From positions 62,001 to 126,000 of the forward strand of contig NW_026111825.1 of NCBI RefSeq assembly GCF_024679095.1: DNA of 64,000 bases, given 5' to 3'. Origin of the DNA: Eriocheir sinensis (Eukaryota > Arthropoda > Malacostraca > Decapoda > Varunidae). The notes under the pieces were generated by a model. That model saw only the letters and a program-made list of their open reading frames with translations, was not told the DNA's origin and did not search any database. Positions 9,377-20,501 of this stretch are shown in pieces. The translations under genes and the position numbers were made by a program. The number at the start of each line of letters is the position of its first letter. Position 1 is the stretch's first letter.

Positions 9377-9667
9377 TCATTCATGGGGCTTCCTTCTTTT
9401 AGCATACTTATATGCTGGCTGCTCATCACGCAGCTCACTAATCTCCTGAATACTCCAGTCAAGTGTGTGGCCAATACACTCACTATTCAGGTCCATACAT
9501 ATCATATATTTTATTTTCTCATTTTTCGGCGCCTGTTTCTTTTTCTGCACTAATGCAATACCTTGCCCCTCATTATCCACGTGTTCCACGGTTTTTGTTG
9601 TTCCCCATCCACAAACATTATCGCGCGTGTCCTTATAATTCAATCTCAGTGTCCTGTGAGCCTTCAT
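9377..9667 (-). pseudogene. Gypsy linker between RNase H and integrase
   Basis: Minus-strand frame of 96 codons containing LDWSIQEISELRDEQPAYKYAK, the usual segment just ahead of the Gypsy integrase zinc domain (W..EI..LR..Q). The remainder is not recognised. Confidence 0.5.
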
Positions 9668-9930
9668 CCTTGAAAAAAAAAAAAATCTGCTACTATATTT
9701 TCCTTGCCAGGCAAATGATTGATTGTAAAACCATACTCACTCATGAGAGTCTGCCATCTAGCTATCCTGCCGTTGGGACTAGCTACCTGTAACAACCATA
9801 CTAAAGGTCTGTGACCCGTGTGGATCTCAACAGGGTAACCCAGTATTAATGGGCGGTTTACGTGTAACCCATAAATTACAGTTAAAGCCTCTCGTTCAAC
9901 TATACTGTACCACTGTTCTGCCGTATTCAA
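9664..9930 (-). pseudogene. Gypsy RNase H, damaged
   Basis: Carries WYSIVEREALTVIYGL, then HTGHRPLVWL, ARWQTLMSEYGF and HLPGKENIVAD, the order of Gypsy RNase H. The TDH motif reads TGH, so one catalytic Asp is lost. A poly-A run (poly-T on the plus strand, 9674-9686) follows the last motif. The separation from the RT by an ATTT repeat region explains the missing first catalytic block. Confidence 0.8.
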
Positions 9931-10089
9931 TTTCTCACAAAAAAAGATACAGGTCTTAGTTTATCATCATTATCCTGTTATTGCAATACTCCACCAGTAT
10001 TGTAGTAGGATGCGTAGAGTGACTGTACCAAGCATTCTATCCTTAAGGGTTGAGAACGCAATTTTTGTTTCATCCGTCCATATGAGTGG

Positions 10090-10118
10090 AGTTTTATTTA
10101 TTTATTTATTTATTTATT

Positions 10119-10153
<35 letters not shown>

Positions 10154-10157
10154 TTTT
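10090..10157. repeat. (ATTT)n microsatellite
   Basis: About 16 TTTA units with one imperfect step. It sits between the RT and RNase H frames of the Gypsy element and interrupts the coding sequence. Confidence 0.95.
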
Positions 10158-10951
10158 TTTGTACCTTTCTTCTCTTTGTAAATCTTTAGGAAAGGAGCAA
10201 CAATTTGTGAATAATTTGCAATAAATTTGCGATAATAATTAGTCAATCCAAGAAATGACTGTAAATCATGAACAGTTTGGGGGGCCGGGACGTTTTGTAT
10301 GGCCTCCAGCTTGCTAGACTGAGGTCTTATTCCCTCTGAGCGGATGGCATGGCCCAGGTAATCTACTTTGTCCTTAAAAAAGTTACACTTCTCCATCTTA
10401 AGAGTCAGTTTGGCTTCCTTTAAGCGATCCAGAATTTGTTCTAAGTTATCTGCGTGATTAGAAAATATATCGCCCAGGATAATTATGTCATCAAGGTACA
10501 CCTGAACCTTGTTACCTAATAGTCCTGTAAGGACAGTGTTTATTATTTTCTTGCAGCAGGACGGGGCTGTTTTAAGGCCAAAGGGGAGGGAAGTAAATTC
10601 CCAATGTCCTGCTGGAGAAGAAAATGCCGTCTTCTCTCTGCTGATTTCATCTTGGGGGATTTGATGGTAACCCTGTTTCAAGTCTAGGCATGAAAAAAAC
10701 TTACTATCTCCCAATTGATTGAGTATGGTAGTTATATTAGGGAGTGGGTACCGGTCGTCCCGTAGTGTTTTATTAAGTGCCCGGAAGTCCAGACAAAGTC
10801 GTAGTACTCCATCTTTTTGGGGCACTGTGATAAGTGGGGCATTATAGGGTGATCGCGAAGGGCGAATCACACCCTGTTGCTGGAGCGATATAAGTTGTTC
10901 ATTTACTCTGTCATGATAACTGATAGGAATGTTATATGGACGCCTGTACAC
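10151..10951 (-). CDS. Gypsy reverse transcriptase
   Basis: A 266-codon frame with all RT blocks: GVIRPSRSPYNAPLITVPQK, LCLDFRALN, RYPLPNI, FSCLDLKQGYHQIP, TAFSSPAGHWEF, LPFGLKTAP, VYLDDIII and DYLGHAI, then FLGLTNYYRKFI of the thumb. The catalytic Asp residues in CLDL and YLDD are intact, so this is the best-preserved enzyme of the element. It copies element RNA into DNA in the cytoplasm. It is part of a polyprotein; the end runs into a low-complexity lysine-rich tail created by the ATTT repeat region. Confidence 0.93.
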
Positions 10952-11040
10952 TACTTCATCAGTGTTTTGCTTGATGGTGCTTAAAAAAATAGGGCGTTAC
11001 TGTTAATAGTTCTTGTTCTGTGGAAAACACTGTTATATAT

Positions 11041-11455
11041 TTATCTATTAAGGACTTTAAAACCTGATTCTCTCTCTTCACTTGGGAATTTAGCGTCAAC
11101 AATTTGATAGAGGCTTTTCTTCCTTACTTCAAGCTCTGCGGGCTTCAAGTCTGTTTTAGCTGTGTCAGCGGTCTGTACACTAGATACTTGTGGCAGATCA
11201 GCGTATAGCTCATGAGTGACAGGCTTCACAAATCCTAACGTTGTATTATCATCTATCTTTACACTCACTTTCAATATTCAAATACGGCACAGTGACATAA
11301 GATCTTTGATTGTCAGATGAAGGTGTTAACTTAACTATCCCTGAGCACAAGACTCTAGCCTGAGGAGTACTAACACAAGGCTCAAATAAAGCTTCACTTG
11401 CCTGTAGTTGCGTCACTAGCGTTATGTAACCTGCAACAGATGCATGCAGTTGCAA
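11041..11455 (-). pseudogene. Gypsy segment between protease and RT
   Basis: Two overlapping minus-strand frames (11249-11455 and 11041-11274) join by a one-base shift near 11260 (…VPYLNIESE and KVSVKIDDNTTLGFV). This is the poorly conserved region normally lying between protease and RT. No catalytic motif is expected or seen. Confidence 0.5.
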
Positions 11456-11639
11456 AGGTTCCGCTGCTTGCCAACGTACGGCCTTATTTTTAGTGAGACC
11501 TTCTTCCTTTCCATCTACATTTAGCTAAGATCCTTCACCTCTAGATATAAGATATTTTTCCTGGCATAATTGTATGGTTTCCCCTTCTATTATCAGTTTT
11601 AAGCTTCGTTCTTTTGTTCCTCATTTAGTTGCAATGTTT

Positions 11640-11940
11640 TCAAAATAATCTCGTGCTACACGACAAATCAGTACTCAACATAATATGAGTCGGCAAATCT
11701 ACATCGCGTGTTATCAATAAGTCTTGGAAACTACTTTTTCCTTCCATATTAACTTGACTTTTACCGTCATCTTCAATATGGTATCTTTGCACAGAGACAA
11801 TATTCACGGGTTTCGCTTCACATTCATTTACTGCGAGCCCTAATTCTTTAATAAATTCATCCGTTAAAAACTCACACACGCTCCTGTTTCTAGGAGTGCT
11901 GCCACTTTTGTATATGTATTATCATGAGTAGTGCGATCTG
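11640..11940 (-). pseudogene. Gypsy aspartic protease remnant
   Basis: On the minus strand near 11890-11910 there is a retropepsin-like active-site block in which the usual Asp of the D-T-G triplet reads Glu (ALLETGA). A slip in a run of T soon after moves the frame into the segment FLTDEFIKELGL. Both changes would stop activity. Assignment follows from the motif and its place ahead of the RT. Confidence 0.55.
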
Positions 11941-11967
11941 CCTACCAAAGTTACTCTTGAGTTATGG

Positions 11968-12274
11968 TAATTATAGCCTTCTTTTCATTATTTTTAAGGT
12001 CACTCCCTTGTTCGTTATAGCCTTCTTTTCATTATTTTTAAGGTCACTCCCTTGTTCGTTATAGCCTTCATCTTATTATATTAAAGGTTACTCCCTTGTT
12101 CGTTATAGCCTTCATCTTATTATATTAAAGGTTACTCCCTTGTTCGTTATAACTTTCATCTTATTATATTAAAGGTTACTCCCTTGTTCGTTATAGCCTT
12201 CATCTTATTATATTAAAGGTTACTCCCTTGTTCGTTATAGCCTTCATCTTATTATATTAAAGGTTACTCCCTGT
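11968..12274. repeat. 44-bp minisatellite, about seven units
   Basis: TTCGTTATAG recurs at about 12011, 12055, 12099, 12143, 12187 and 12231, 44 bases apart. The first two units have CTTTTCATTATTTTT, the later ones ATCTTATTATATTAA, so the array has two sub-families in blocks. It lies upstream of the protease, in place of gag. Confidence 0.92.
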
Positions 12275-12309
12275 TTTGTTCTTCGCTCATTTTCCGTTTC
12301 TTCCACTGC

Positions 12310-12345
12310 AAGTGTGCATATTTATTTATTTATTTATTTATTTAA
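12310..12345. repeat. (ATTT)n microsatellite
   Basis: A short TTTA run within the Gypsy leader region. Confidence 0.8.
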
Positions 12346-12539
12346 TATTATTTGTTATTAGTTAACTGAGGGGCACTACCCTGGCCTCCTCTTCCTCTGA
12401 TTCTATTACCTCACAAATTTATCTTAATACTTCACACTATTGTCCATATGCTTCATTTTTTTTTTTTCATTCATGACTTTTTTATCCATACCTCACACTT
12501 TTCTTAGTATTTCACATTTTTTCTAGATCATACTCTACA

Positions 12540-12860
12540 CTTCCTACCTGGGGGACGCGGGTTAGGCCTTTATAAAGTCACTCTATGGCTGCATGCCCGC
12601 CGCGGCACACCACCACCCTGTGAGGCGTAGAGCCCCGTGCTCCCCTCCATCCTGGGGTAACAATCCTAAAACAAACAAACCTGAGAGGCAGGACGCTGCC
12701 GCTGCCTGTCACCTGACACCCTCTCACTGATGAATGGATCGCGGCGCGGGTGGAGAGACTGCCCATCCCTCTCCACTCCGCCCGGGAAGGAACTCATGAA
12801 TTCTCGGTTGAGTCGCGTGTGCTACCCATTGCACTACAGAACAACAGTGGTTGGCCAGAG
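12540..12860 (-). repeat. tRNA-derived SINE-like insertion
   Basis: Read on the minus strand, a stretch near 12836 gives TAGTGCAATGGGTAGC, resembling a tRNA A box. About 45 bases on there is GAGTTCCTTCCCGGGCGG, a worn B-box region followed by GAGTGGAGAGGG. This is the head layout of tRNA-derived SINEs. The family is not identified and the boundaries are approximate. Confidence 0.4.
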
Positions 12861-13035
12861 TTTCCATTACCATATCGTCAAAGTCCATGTCCTCCGGAAG
12901 AACCATTAATTATATAATTAAATCGTCACTATTATTTCCGCCACTTAAAACGAGCAAAGCTTAATGAAAATAAGAGGCGTTTTCTCGTCAGAGTAAATTA
13001 AACAAAAGCACTGTAAGCACATGTCCCTATTTATC

Positions 13036-13054
13036 CCTATACCGCTGCCGCCAG
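13036..13054 (-). promoter_or_regulatory. Candidate primer binding site of the Gypsy element
   Basis: Immediately inside the 5' LTR the minus strand reads TGGCGGCAGCGGTATAGG. A TGG directly after the LTR is the usual start of a tRNA primer site (complement of the 3' CCA). Which tRNA it fits cannot be told here. Confidence 0.5.
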
Positions 13055-15289
13055 TTTTAGACCCTTCTTTTCTTGTATTAAATCAACTCTTTTATCACTC
13101 ATTAATTACTCCATAAATGATCTCACTGTCTCGTATCCCTGGTAGCGTGATCCGGCTTAAGTTGTTATTGGAGACTGGTGTTCGGGGATAAACAAGGGAA
13201 AAAGATAATACTATACATTTATTTAAAATTAAATGAAAGTAATTGCCTTACGCAATATTCTTTGCTCAGACGATCATAACACTGGCATACTCAGCAATGG
13301 ATGCAACATATGACAAACGACATGTCTTAAACATAATACTACAATATGTGCTCAGTTGTTGCCAATAATAATAACACTCGTCGTTCCACAAGCAGTGGTT
13401 TGTATCTCTCTGCTTACATCACAATCATTATGTACTCTCTTCACAAAATCCTAATAACACATTCCTGTAGTATAATCTACTACAAGTCATGGAAACACAT
13501 TATTTTACCACACTCAGTGGTTTTACCTTTGCTCTACATCGCAACAAATAATCACAATCCTGTCCCACTCACAATCCTACTTCACATCTCCTACATTATA
13601 ATCTCCAGGACAATACAGTCGGTTTCCCTTAGATTCTCGAATTTCTACTCACGATTAAGATCACAACAGCCATCCTCGGCTGAGTGAGTAGCAGGTCTGC
13701 TTGAGGCGAGAACCAAGCTCGGTCTACTCATACCACTGATTTCTAGGCCACATTTTTCTTTGCTTTAGGCGGACTTACATCCTTGACACGCCCTTAATTT
13801 TCTACATAACCAATGGCCAATACTTCCTGTTACACCCATCTGCTCGCTCATTATGTTGTATTGTTTTACTTCTGCTATTCGTGAGTCAGTCTTAAGACAC
13901 TCCCTCAGTGATTTTTCTGTTAAATTATTGGCTCATAACATGTCGCCACGACTGACGTCACGGGTCAGAGTCTTTTTCAATGGTTGTTCACACTTTCTGA
14001 CCACGCCCACTGGGCATCTGTTTTATGTATCTGAGTCTGGGTATCTGTTTTCCTTTACCCTCGTTGTTTCCCCTCTTTGGTACTTGAGATGTTTACACTG
14101 TTATATATGTCACCCTTTTTGTTAGTGTTTGTCCTGTCAGATTTTTTTTTTTCTTTTTTTTACAGCTAAGGAGACAGCTCAAGGGCGCAAAGAAAAAAAG
14201 AAAAAAAAAAAGAAAAAAAAAGGCCCGCTACTCACTGCTCCCGAACAGAGGTTAAAGGAGTGTCCAAATCAGAGGTTAATTTCGGGAGGAGAGGTGTCCT
14301 GATACCCTCCTCTTGAAAGAGTTCAAGTCGTAGGCAGGAGGAAACACAGATGAAGGAAGATTGTTCCAGAGTTTACCAGCGTGAGGGATGAAAGAGTGAA
14401 GATGCTGGTTAACTCTTGCATAAGGGGTTTGGACAGTATAGGGATGAGCATGAGTAGAAAGTCGAGTGCAGCGGGGCCGCGGGAGGGGGGGAGGCATGCA
14501 GTTAGCAAGTTCAGAAGAGCAGTCAGCGTGGAAATATCGATAGAAGATAGAAAGAGAGGCAACATTGCGGCGGAATTTAAGAGGTAGAAGACTATCAGTA
14601 TGAGGAGGAGAGCTGATGAGACGAAGAGCCTTAGCCTCCACTCTGTCCAGAAGAGCTGTGTGAGTGGAGCCCCCCCACACATGAGATGCATACTCCATAT
14701 GAGGGCGGACAAGGGCCCTGTATATGGACAGCAACTGTGCAGGGGAGAAGAACTGGCGGAGACGGTACAGAACGCCCAGCCTCGAGGAAGCTGATTTAGT
14801 AAGAGATGAGATATGAAGTTTCCAGTTGAGATTTTGAGTTAAGGATAGACCGAGAATGTTTAGTGTTGAGGAGGGTGATAGCTGGGTGTTGTCAAAGAAT
14901 AGGGGATAGTTGTTTGGAAGATTGTGTCGAGTGGATAGGTGGAGAAACTGTGTTTTTGAGGCGTTGAAGGACACCAGGTTCTTCTTGCCCCAATCGGAAA
15001 TAATAGTAAGGACTGAGGCTAAGCGTTCTGCAGCCTCCAGCCTTGAGTCGTTAAGTTCCTGAAGGGTGGGTCTTCTATTAAAAGAAGTTGAATAATGCAG
15101 AGTGGAATCATCGGCGTAGGAATGGATAGGACAGTTCGTTTACACATTTGTATATCTCTCATTCCTCTCTGGGTATCTGTTTTTCTTTATCCTCGTTGTT
15201 TCCCTCTTTGTTAGTGTTTGTCCTATGAGATGTTTACTCTGTACTGTTATGGCTATTCCTCTTGTTTGTTCGTTTTCTGGTTCCTGACA
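13055..15289 (-). repeat. 5' LTR of the Gypsy element, split by a LINE
   Basis: 13055-14140 matches 4229 to about 5320 almost base for base. The match resumes at about 15132 (GTTTACACATTTGTATATCTC) and ends at 15289 in CCTGACA, giving TGTCAGGA as the LTR start on the minus strand. About 990 bases of LINE lie in between. The resumed part is more diverged and lacks one internal block present in the 3' LTR. Confidence 0.85.
14141..15131 (-). mobile_element. LINE 3' fragment (RT C-terminal end) inserted in the LTR
   Basis: Minus-strand frame 14276-14974 (232 codons) reads KTQFLHLSTRHN, LNILGLSLTQNLNW, YRLRQFFSPAQLLSIY, RPHMEYASHVWGGS and LWNNLPSSVFPPAYDLNSFK. This is the thumb and C-terminal part of a Jockey/CR1-type LINE ORF2. 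The 3' end, at 14141-14220 on the plus strand, is an A-rich tail interrupted by GCTGTCTCCTTAGCTGT. The 5' end is truncated, as is typical of target-primed insertion. Related pieces occur near 16311, 24590, 25990 and 45340. Confidence 0.85.
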
Positions 15290-15937
15290 AGGGAGGGAAT
15301 GCATGCTGGACAGACGATACAAAATAGACAGTTAAGGAACAGTAGGGAAAGTAGACAGAGTATATGACTATTTTGGTAGAGTGACATCAACAAACTATTT
15401 AGAGAACAAAAAGCTTTCTGAAAGAAGTCGAGATAAATTGGGGACCTCATCGGGGAAGTCACACAACTGTAGGCCTATGAATCACCTGGTTTAAGGCTGC
15501 TTTTTCTGAAACTTGCTTCACCGCACAATGCAGCAAGAATTCAGGTGCCAGATACTGCTAAAAACAGTACTACCGCTTTGATTGGTTTGTCACAACTTTT
15601 ACACCAACGCCTCACACAGCCAAGCTTGTGAGCAGGGTGAGGTGCCGGAACACTGGAGGAGGGCCGTCACTGTGCCACTGAACAAACGGGAAGGAAGAAG
15701 GGATGATTGTGGCAGTCACGGGGAATAAGGTGACTCAGTGTGCCAGGGAAGGTGGAGGGAAGGGCTTTAAACGAAAGGGTGAAAAGAATGATAAAAAGTG
15801 TCGGCGATGAACAAGGGGGTGATAGGGAAGGGAGGGAGGTGTAAACATAAGTTTTGACTGTCAGGATGCCTTGATTTTGTCCAGCTCTTCTGAGTCTGCC
15901 AAACAAGTAATGCTGTAGTTATTTATCCTTAAGACAG
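15290..15937. other. Intergenic or intronic sequence, small LINE remnant
   Basis: No gene is seen. A stretch at about 15630-15690 reads, on the plus strand, GEVPEHWRRAVTVPL, which looks like the segment ahead of the palm in LINE reverse transcriptases. The rest is unassigned. Confidence 0.4.
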
Positions 15938-15991
15938 GCTGTTGAGCCCCTCTTCATGTCATTACTAAAGTCAACACAAACATGTACAAAC
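15938..15991 (+). pseudogene. Putative L27N exon of MPP7-like gene, first half (split by hAT)
   Basis: After AAGACAG (acceptor-like) a frame reads AVEPLFMSLLKSTQTCTN, interrupted at 15991 by a hAT element. The exon resumes at 20502, after the duplicated target site. Joined, the two halves make 120 bases with a clean phase that fits the next exon. The helix pattern (LFxSLL, then LRLSTLHKAV in the second half) resembles the first L27 domain of MAGUK p55 proteins. The call rests on this pattern and on position upstream of clear MPP exons, so it is tentative. Confidence 0.45.
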
Positions 15992-16013
15992 TAGAGATGT
16001 ATTGGATGTCGAA

Positions 16014-16170
16014 TTTCAGACATCCGCGGATGCGGATGTATATGCGGATGTCATTTTGCGGATGCAAATGTGAATGCGGATATCAGTCTCTACTAAAATG
16101 CGGATGCAAATGCGGATGCGGATATCAAAATATGACATCCTCGCGGATGCGGATGCGGATGCGGATGTTT
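16014..16170. repeat. Left subterminal GCGGAT array of the hAT element
   Basis: Some 15 copies of GCGGAT or close variants, in clusters spaced by short unique stretches, directly inside the left TIR. Subterminal hexamer arrays are known transposase-binding sites in hAT elements. Mirror-image copies occur at the other end, which supports that role here. Confidence 0.85.
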
Positions 16171-16299
16171 TTACGTCAAACGTTCTCACCGAGAGGACCC
16201 CCCCCCAAAAAAAAAGCCTGTTTCAGTGTCAGACCATGCAGACAGGAGACGTAACAAATAAAAACAAGATGGGAGAACCAAAATACTGCCAAATGAGTT

Positions 16300-16420
16300 C
16301 GAATGGTGTCTTAATAGTTGATACTTCTCTCTTTGAAAGTATTTAAGTCATAGGAAGACGTAAATACAGACGCAGGAAGGGAGTTCCAGAGTATACTAGT
16401 GGAAGTAAAGTGGAAGTACT
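16300..16420 (-). mobile_element. LINE C-terminal fragment inside the hAT
   Basis: On the minus strand ILWNSLPASVFTSSYDLNTFK, the same C-terminal motif as in the 14141-15131 LINE. Short, diverged and without a tail. Confidence 0.6.
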
Positions 16421-16609
16421 TTTTGTTACAATAAAGTTTTATGACGAGTTTCAGCCACACATTTTGTGCGTTACCAGGATGCGGGACGTGGACCCAACTC
16501 GTCGTGCATCCCACCGACCACTTTCCCCAACCTCCACCCTTTTGAAAGTGGTTAACTATAAATCTATAACCAACTGATTGAACTGATACTATAAACACAT
16601 ATTTATTAC

Positions 16610-17542
16610 TTAATATTTAAAGTTCAAGATGAGCAAGTTTTGTTTCAAAAACAGTAGCTTATCTACCTTTTCTGGCAAAAGCCGATTGCGCTTAGCGTCA
16701 TATATGAAGCCAGCACTACTAAACAGCTGCTCACTAGCAACGCTACTTGGTGGACAGGAGAGATACTGGCAAGCTACCTTTGCCAAATCAGGGTAGACTG
16801 TCTTCATTGTCTTCCACCATTGCAAACTATCTTGACTTGTTCCACTTATTCTTTTCTCTCTGTGATATTTCTCAATATCTTTCATGAGTAAAGTTACTAC
16901 AGATGAGTTTTCTGCTTCATCATCACTGCTGGAGGCAAGAATAGAGGTCATTGCTTCATCTAATGTTCCACAGGTGGTAGGTGTTTCACTCATATCATCT
17001 CTTCTTCGTTTCCTTCTTGGTTCTCCATCTTCCTCTTCTAGAATAGTCGTCTGACGAAGCTCCTCACATACTCTGGCAAGTGATGATTTTACTCGATCAG
17101 TGACGTGAGATGAAGAAAAAAATTTACTCTTGTATCTTGGGTCAATATATGTTGCAATTCTGTAAAGATCTTCATTTTCAATCCAAGAAAATCTTTTCTC
17201 AACATCAACCTGCATTGCTTCTTTCATGAAGTTTACTGCCTGTGTTGCTTGTCTGTCTTCATTTAACTCAATCACTGATCCTGAGCCTGGTTCATCTTCA
17301 GAGCTTGTATCTGAAGTATGAGTTTCTTCAACAGGGTTAGAAACTACTGATGTGGTATGCTGAAGAGTGTGTTTTAAGGACTTTACAAGTGGAATCACTT
17401 CAGCTGCTGTTGATGTGGAGTCACTAAGTTTTTTTGTGATATCTTCATAAGGTTGTAAGGCTTGTACACATTTATGCAGAATTAACCACTCAGTATTGCT
17501 GGGCTGTTTGATTTTGGAGTTGGTAGCAGCATACACACACAC
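16610..17542 (-). pseudogene. hAT transposase, C-terminal half with hATC domain
   Basis: A 310-codon frame. The end reads SLQWWKTMKTVYPDLAKVA, CPPSSVASEQLFSSAGFI and RNRLLPEKVDKLLFLKQNL, the hATC dimerisation region; the Glu in SEQLFS is the third catalytic acid. Earlier are acidic low-complexity stretches. It overlaps the N-terminal half by about 60 bases in another frame. The switch point falls on a short (TG)n run near 17530-17545, so slippage of that repeat broke the gene. Otherwise the coding sequence is long and clean, which points to a young copy. Confidence 0.9.
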
Positions 17543-18591
17543 ACAGATTCCTTTATTTCTAGTGTTCTTCTTAGCATGTGTAAGGTGCTATTCCATCTTG
17601 TGGGTGTATCATGCATAACAGAGAGTTTAGGTACTTGCAGCCTGTCCTGAATCTTTTTAAGTTCATCTTGTGCCATAGTTGAGTGATGAAAGTGCGTAGC
17701 AATACAACGAGTTTTTTTTATCATGTTTTCTATATCACAATGTGATGATAACCCAGTTTTAGCAATCAGCTGTATTTTATGCACAGTACAATCCAAATTA
17801 TTTACACCTGAGAGAAACAGAGCTTTTTTCATATTTGCTCCAGCATCACGCAGAACACAGTGCACATTTGTACGAGATATGTCCCACTTCATCAGCATAT
17901 CATCCAACATTTTGGAAATATACTCTCCTGTATGTCGTTCTTCCAGTGGTTCAGCACCTAGCACAAAGTTTGTTCTTTCAAATTCCTTATTTATGGTATG
18001 TGCAGTTAAACTCAGCAATGAGACACCTGCTGAGGTATCTGACCACACATCAGTTGTGAAGGAAAGTTTGTTGTCTTGCTTCACTTCATCAATTATTTCT
18101 TTTATTTTCTTGAAAACAGACTCATACATATCACTACATATCATTGATGAATAGAAATTTCGCTGCTTTAGACTGTATAGTGGAGCAGCTTCAGTCATCA
18201 GTCTCATGAATCCTATGTCCTCAACATGACTGAAAGGCAAATCATCCATGACTAACATTTCTGCAATGCATTTATCCAGTTTCTTTGCCTTAGGGTTAGA
18301 AGCATCCCATAATTTTGCACTCTGAAAATACTCAGCAACATTCCTTTGATTAGCATCTGTCTTTGCTTTTTGCAAAGGTGTTTTTTCTATATTTATTTTT
18401 TCTTCCAACTTCTTTGTCTCTTTTGCCATTAACTCTTCAAACTGTTCTTTATGCAGTGATTTCAAGTGGTTTTTCAAAGATGTAGTTCCACGTCCCTTTC
18501 GTGAATAATCTTTCTTGCACAACAGACACTGTGCTAGGTCACTTGACTTGCTCATAAAATATTTCCACACTTCACTGCTATGTGACGCCAT
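17482..18591 (-). pseudogene. hAT transposase, N-terminal half with BED zinc finger
   Basis: A 369-codon frame beginning at an ATG. Residues 9-47 form a BED finger (VWKYF…, C22, C25, H42, H47). Then FTTDVWSDTSAG gives the first catalytic Asp, VHCVLRDAGANMKKA the second, and CTVHKIQLIAKT the conserved C..H. ending LSVMHDTPTRWNSTLHML matches the TRWNST block of ZBED-type hAT transposases. The last ~25 residues are out of frame after a (TG)n run. It would cut and rejoin transposon ends in the nucleus. Not to be confused with a domesticated ZBED gene: TIRs and target duplication are intact. Confidence 0.93.
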
Positions 18592-19256
18592 TTTTCAGCT
18601 GCTGTAGCAGTCAGCACAGAACAATAAGGCTTTGTAAACTTGATTATAATATCCTTTTAAACCATCACTGGCAAACTGTATTATCAGCGAGGAGCAAAGC
18701 AAGGAAGGAGCAGTACTTCTTCCTTCGAAGGCAAACTCTTACCAAACTGATGACCTAGCTGCCAGTTTACTGTGTAGGAGTTATGCTCAGAATGCCAGTT
18801 TACAACTTATGGATCAGTATTATAAATTTTCGAGATGCTTAGCAAATGTGAAAAGAAAATTACTTTATTCTAATGCTTCATTGCATTAAATTCTAGTAAG
18901 AAATACATCGAAAAGCCCTCTATAACAGTAATAATGATAATAATAATAAAACAATAGCTAATATTACCCTTCCTCTGTGAAAATCTTTTCATCGGCAACT
19001 CACTGTATCAGGGGAAACAGGCGACAACAGGAAAACTCGTGCGATAAGAAGAGCTCAGCGCTGCCGGTTCATATTTTTTTAATATTATTATTTGTATAAT
19101 TATGGAAACATTCGCATTAAAAGTATTTAAGGAAGAAGCACTGAATTCTACCGTGTGAAGTGGGAATAAGGTCTAAGACTGCAATGTACGACATTACTAA
19201 GCCACACGACACACACATTACAATCTCTCTCTCTCTCTCTCGCTTACTACCCTTAA
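18592..19256. other. hAT internal noncoding region
   Basis: AT-rich sequence upstream of the transposase start within the hAT element. By position it should hold the transposase promoter, but no motif can be singled out. A short (TC)n run lies at 19224-19241. Confidence 0.5.
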
Positions 19257-19827
<571 letters not shown>

Positions 19828-19897
19828 GCAGTAAGGCATCGGGGTGAAGGTGACAAGCAAGGGTGATAAGCCTCCTCTCTATCTCCCTCTTCACCCT

Positions 19898-19900
<3 letters not shown>

Positions 19901-19934
<34 letters not shown>
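19901..19934 (+). repeat. (CA)n microsatellite
   Basis: Seventeen CA units shortly after the (CT)n tract. Confidence 0.95.
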
Positions 19935-19936
<2 letters not shown>

Positions 19937-20304
19937 GACTCACTCATCTGTTGTTACTAAGTATCTAACATTCCACCATTCACAGTTTGCAGTTTATTTA
20001 CTAAGTATTTTTACTTCATAGTCACTAAGTAAAATTCGCCCCCTCCTCCTGACCTTCCCCTAAATTCTAGACACATTACGTTGTGTAAGTTTGAAAGGAA
20101 ATGAATCCGTGATATTATTTGCTTTAGTTTTACTAGATAATTAATTCATTAGACACATCAATAAATTTACTCCACATTTCTAAGCTCTGTCTGAACTCTA
20201 AGTCTGTAAGCACCAGGCAGTACTCTACTACTCTGCTAGTCTGTAACTGCGTGTCTATATATTACTCTATACTCTATAGGTTGTGCAATACACAAAACAC
20301 ATCC

Positions 20305-20480
20305 GCATCCACACATCCTCTGTAGAATGCGGATGCGGATGCGGATGTATATTTCACCACAAATGCGGATGCGGAGGCGGAGGCGGATGTTCAGTTTATC
20401 ACAACTACGGATGCGGATGCGGATGCGGATGTGAAAAAATATGCGGATGTTCCGCGGATGCGGATGCGGATGCGGATATC
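20305..20480. repeat. Right subterminal GCGGAT array of the hAT element
   Basis: Some 18 GCGGAT/GCGGAG hexamers in clusters just inside the right TIR. Interestingly the array reads GCGGAT on the plus strand at both ends apart from the terminal block, so the two arrays are direct as well as inverted in part. Confidence 0.85.
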
Positions 20481-20501
20481 CGATACATCTCTAGTACAAA
20501 C

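Larger units (their letters stand above)
4229..15289 (-). mobile_element. Gypsy (Ty3) LTR element with env, errantivirus-like, decayed
   Basis: Two long direct repeats flank a minus-strand internal region carrying, in element order, a tRNA-like primer site, a SINE-like insertion, a 44-bp minisatellite, protease, RT, RNase H, integrase, an Env-like frame, a polypurine tract and the 3' LTR. Gag is not recognisable. The order pro-RT-RH-IN-env with an F-protein-like Env is that of errantiviruses and related env-bearing Gypsy elements. All enzymes are broken by shifts or lost catalytic residues. The left end abuts a BEL/Pao protease frame; no matching target duplication was found, so the insertion history is unclear. 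Confidence 0.85.

Noticed and set aside
17723..18154. Plus-strand frames opposite the hAT transposase and other pol genes
   Set aside because: They are antisense shadows of strongly coding minus-strand sequence, without family motifs.
16610..18591. Domesticated ZBED-type host gene
   Set aside because: TIRs, subterminal arrays and an exact 8-bp target duplication enclose it, so it is a transposase in its own element.
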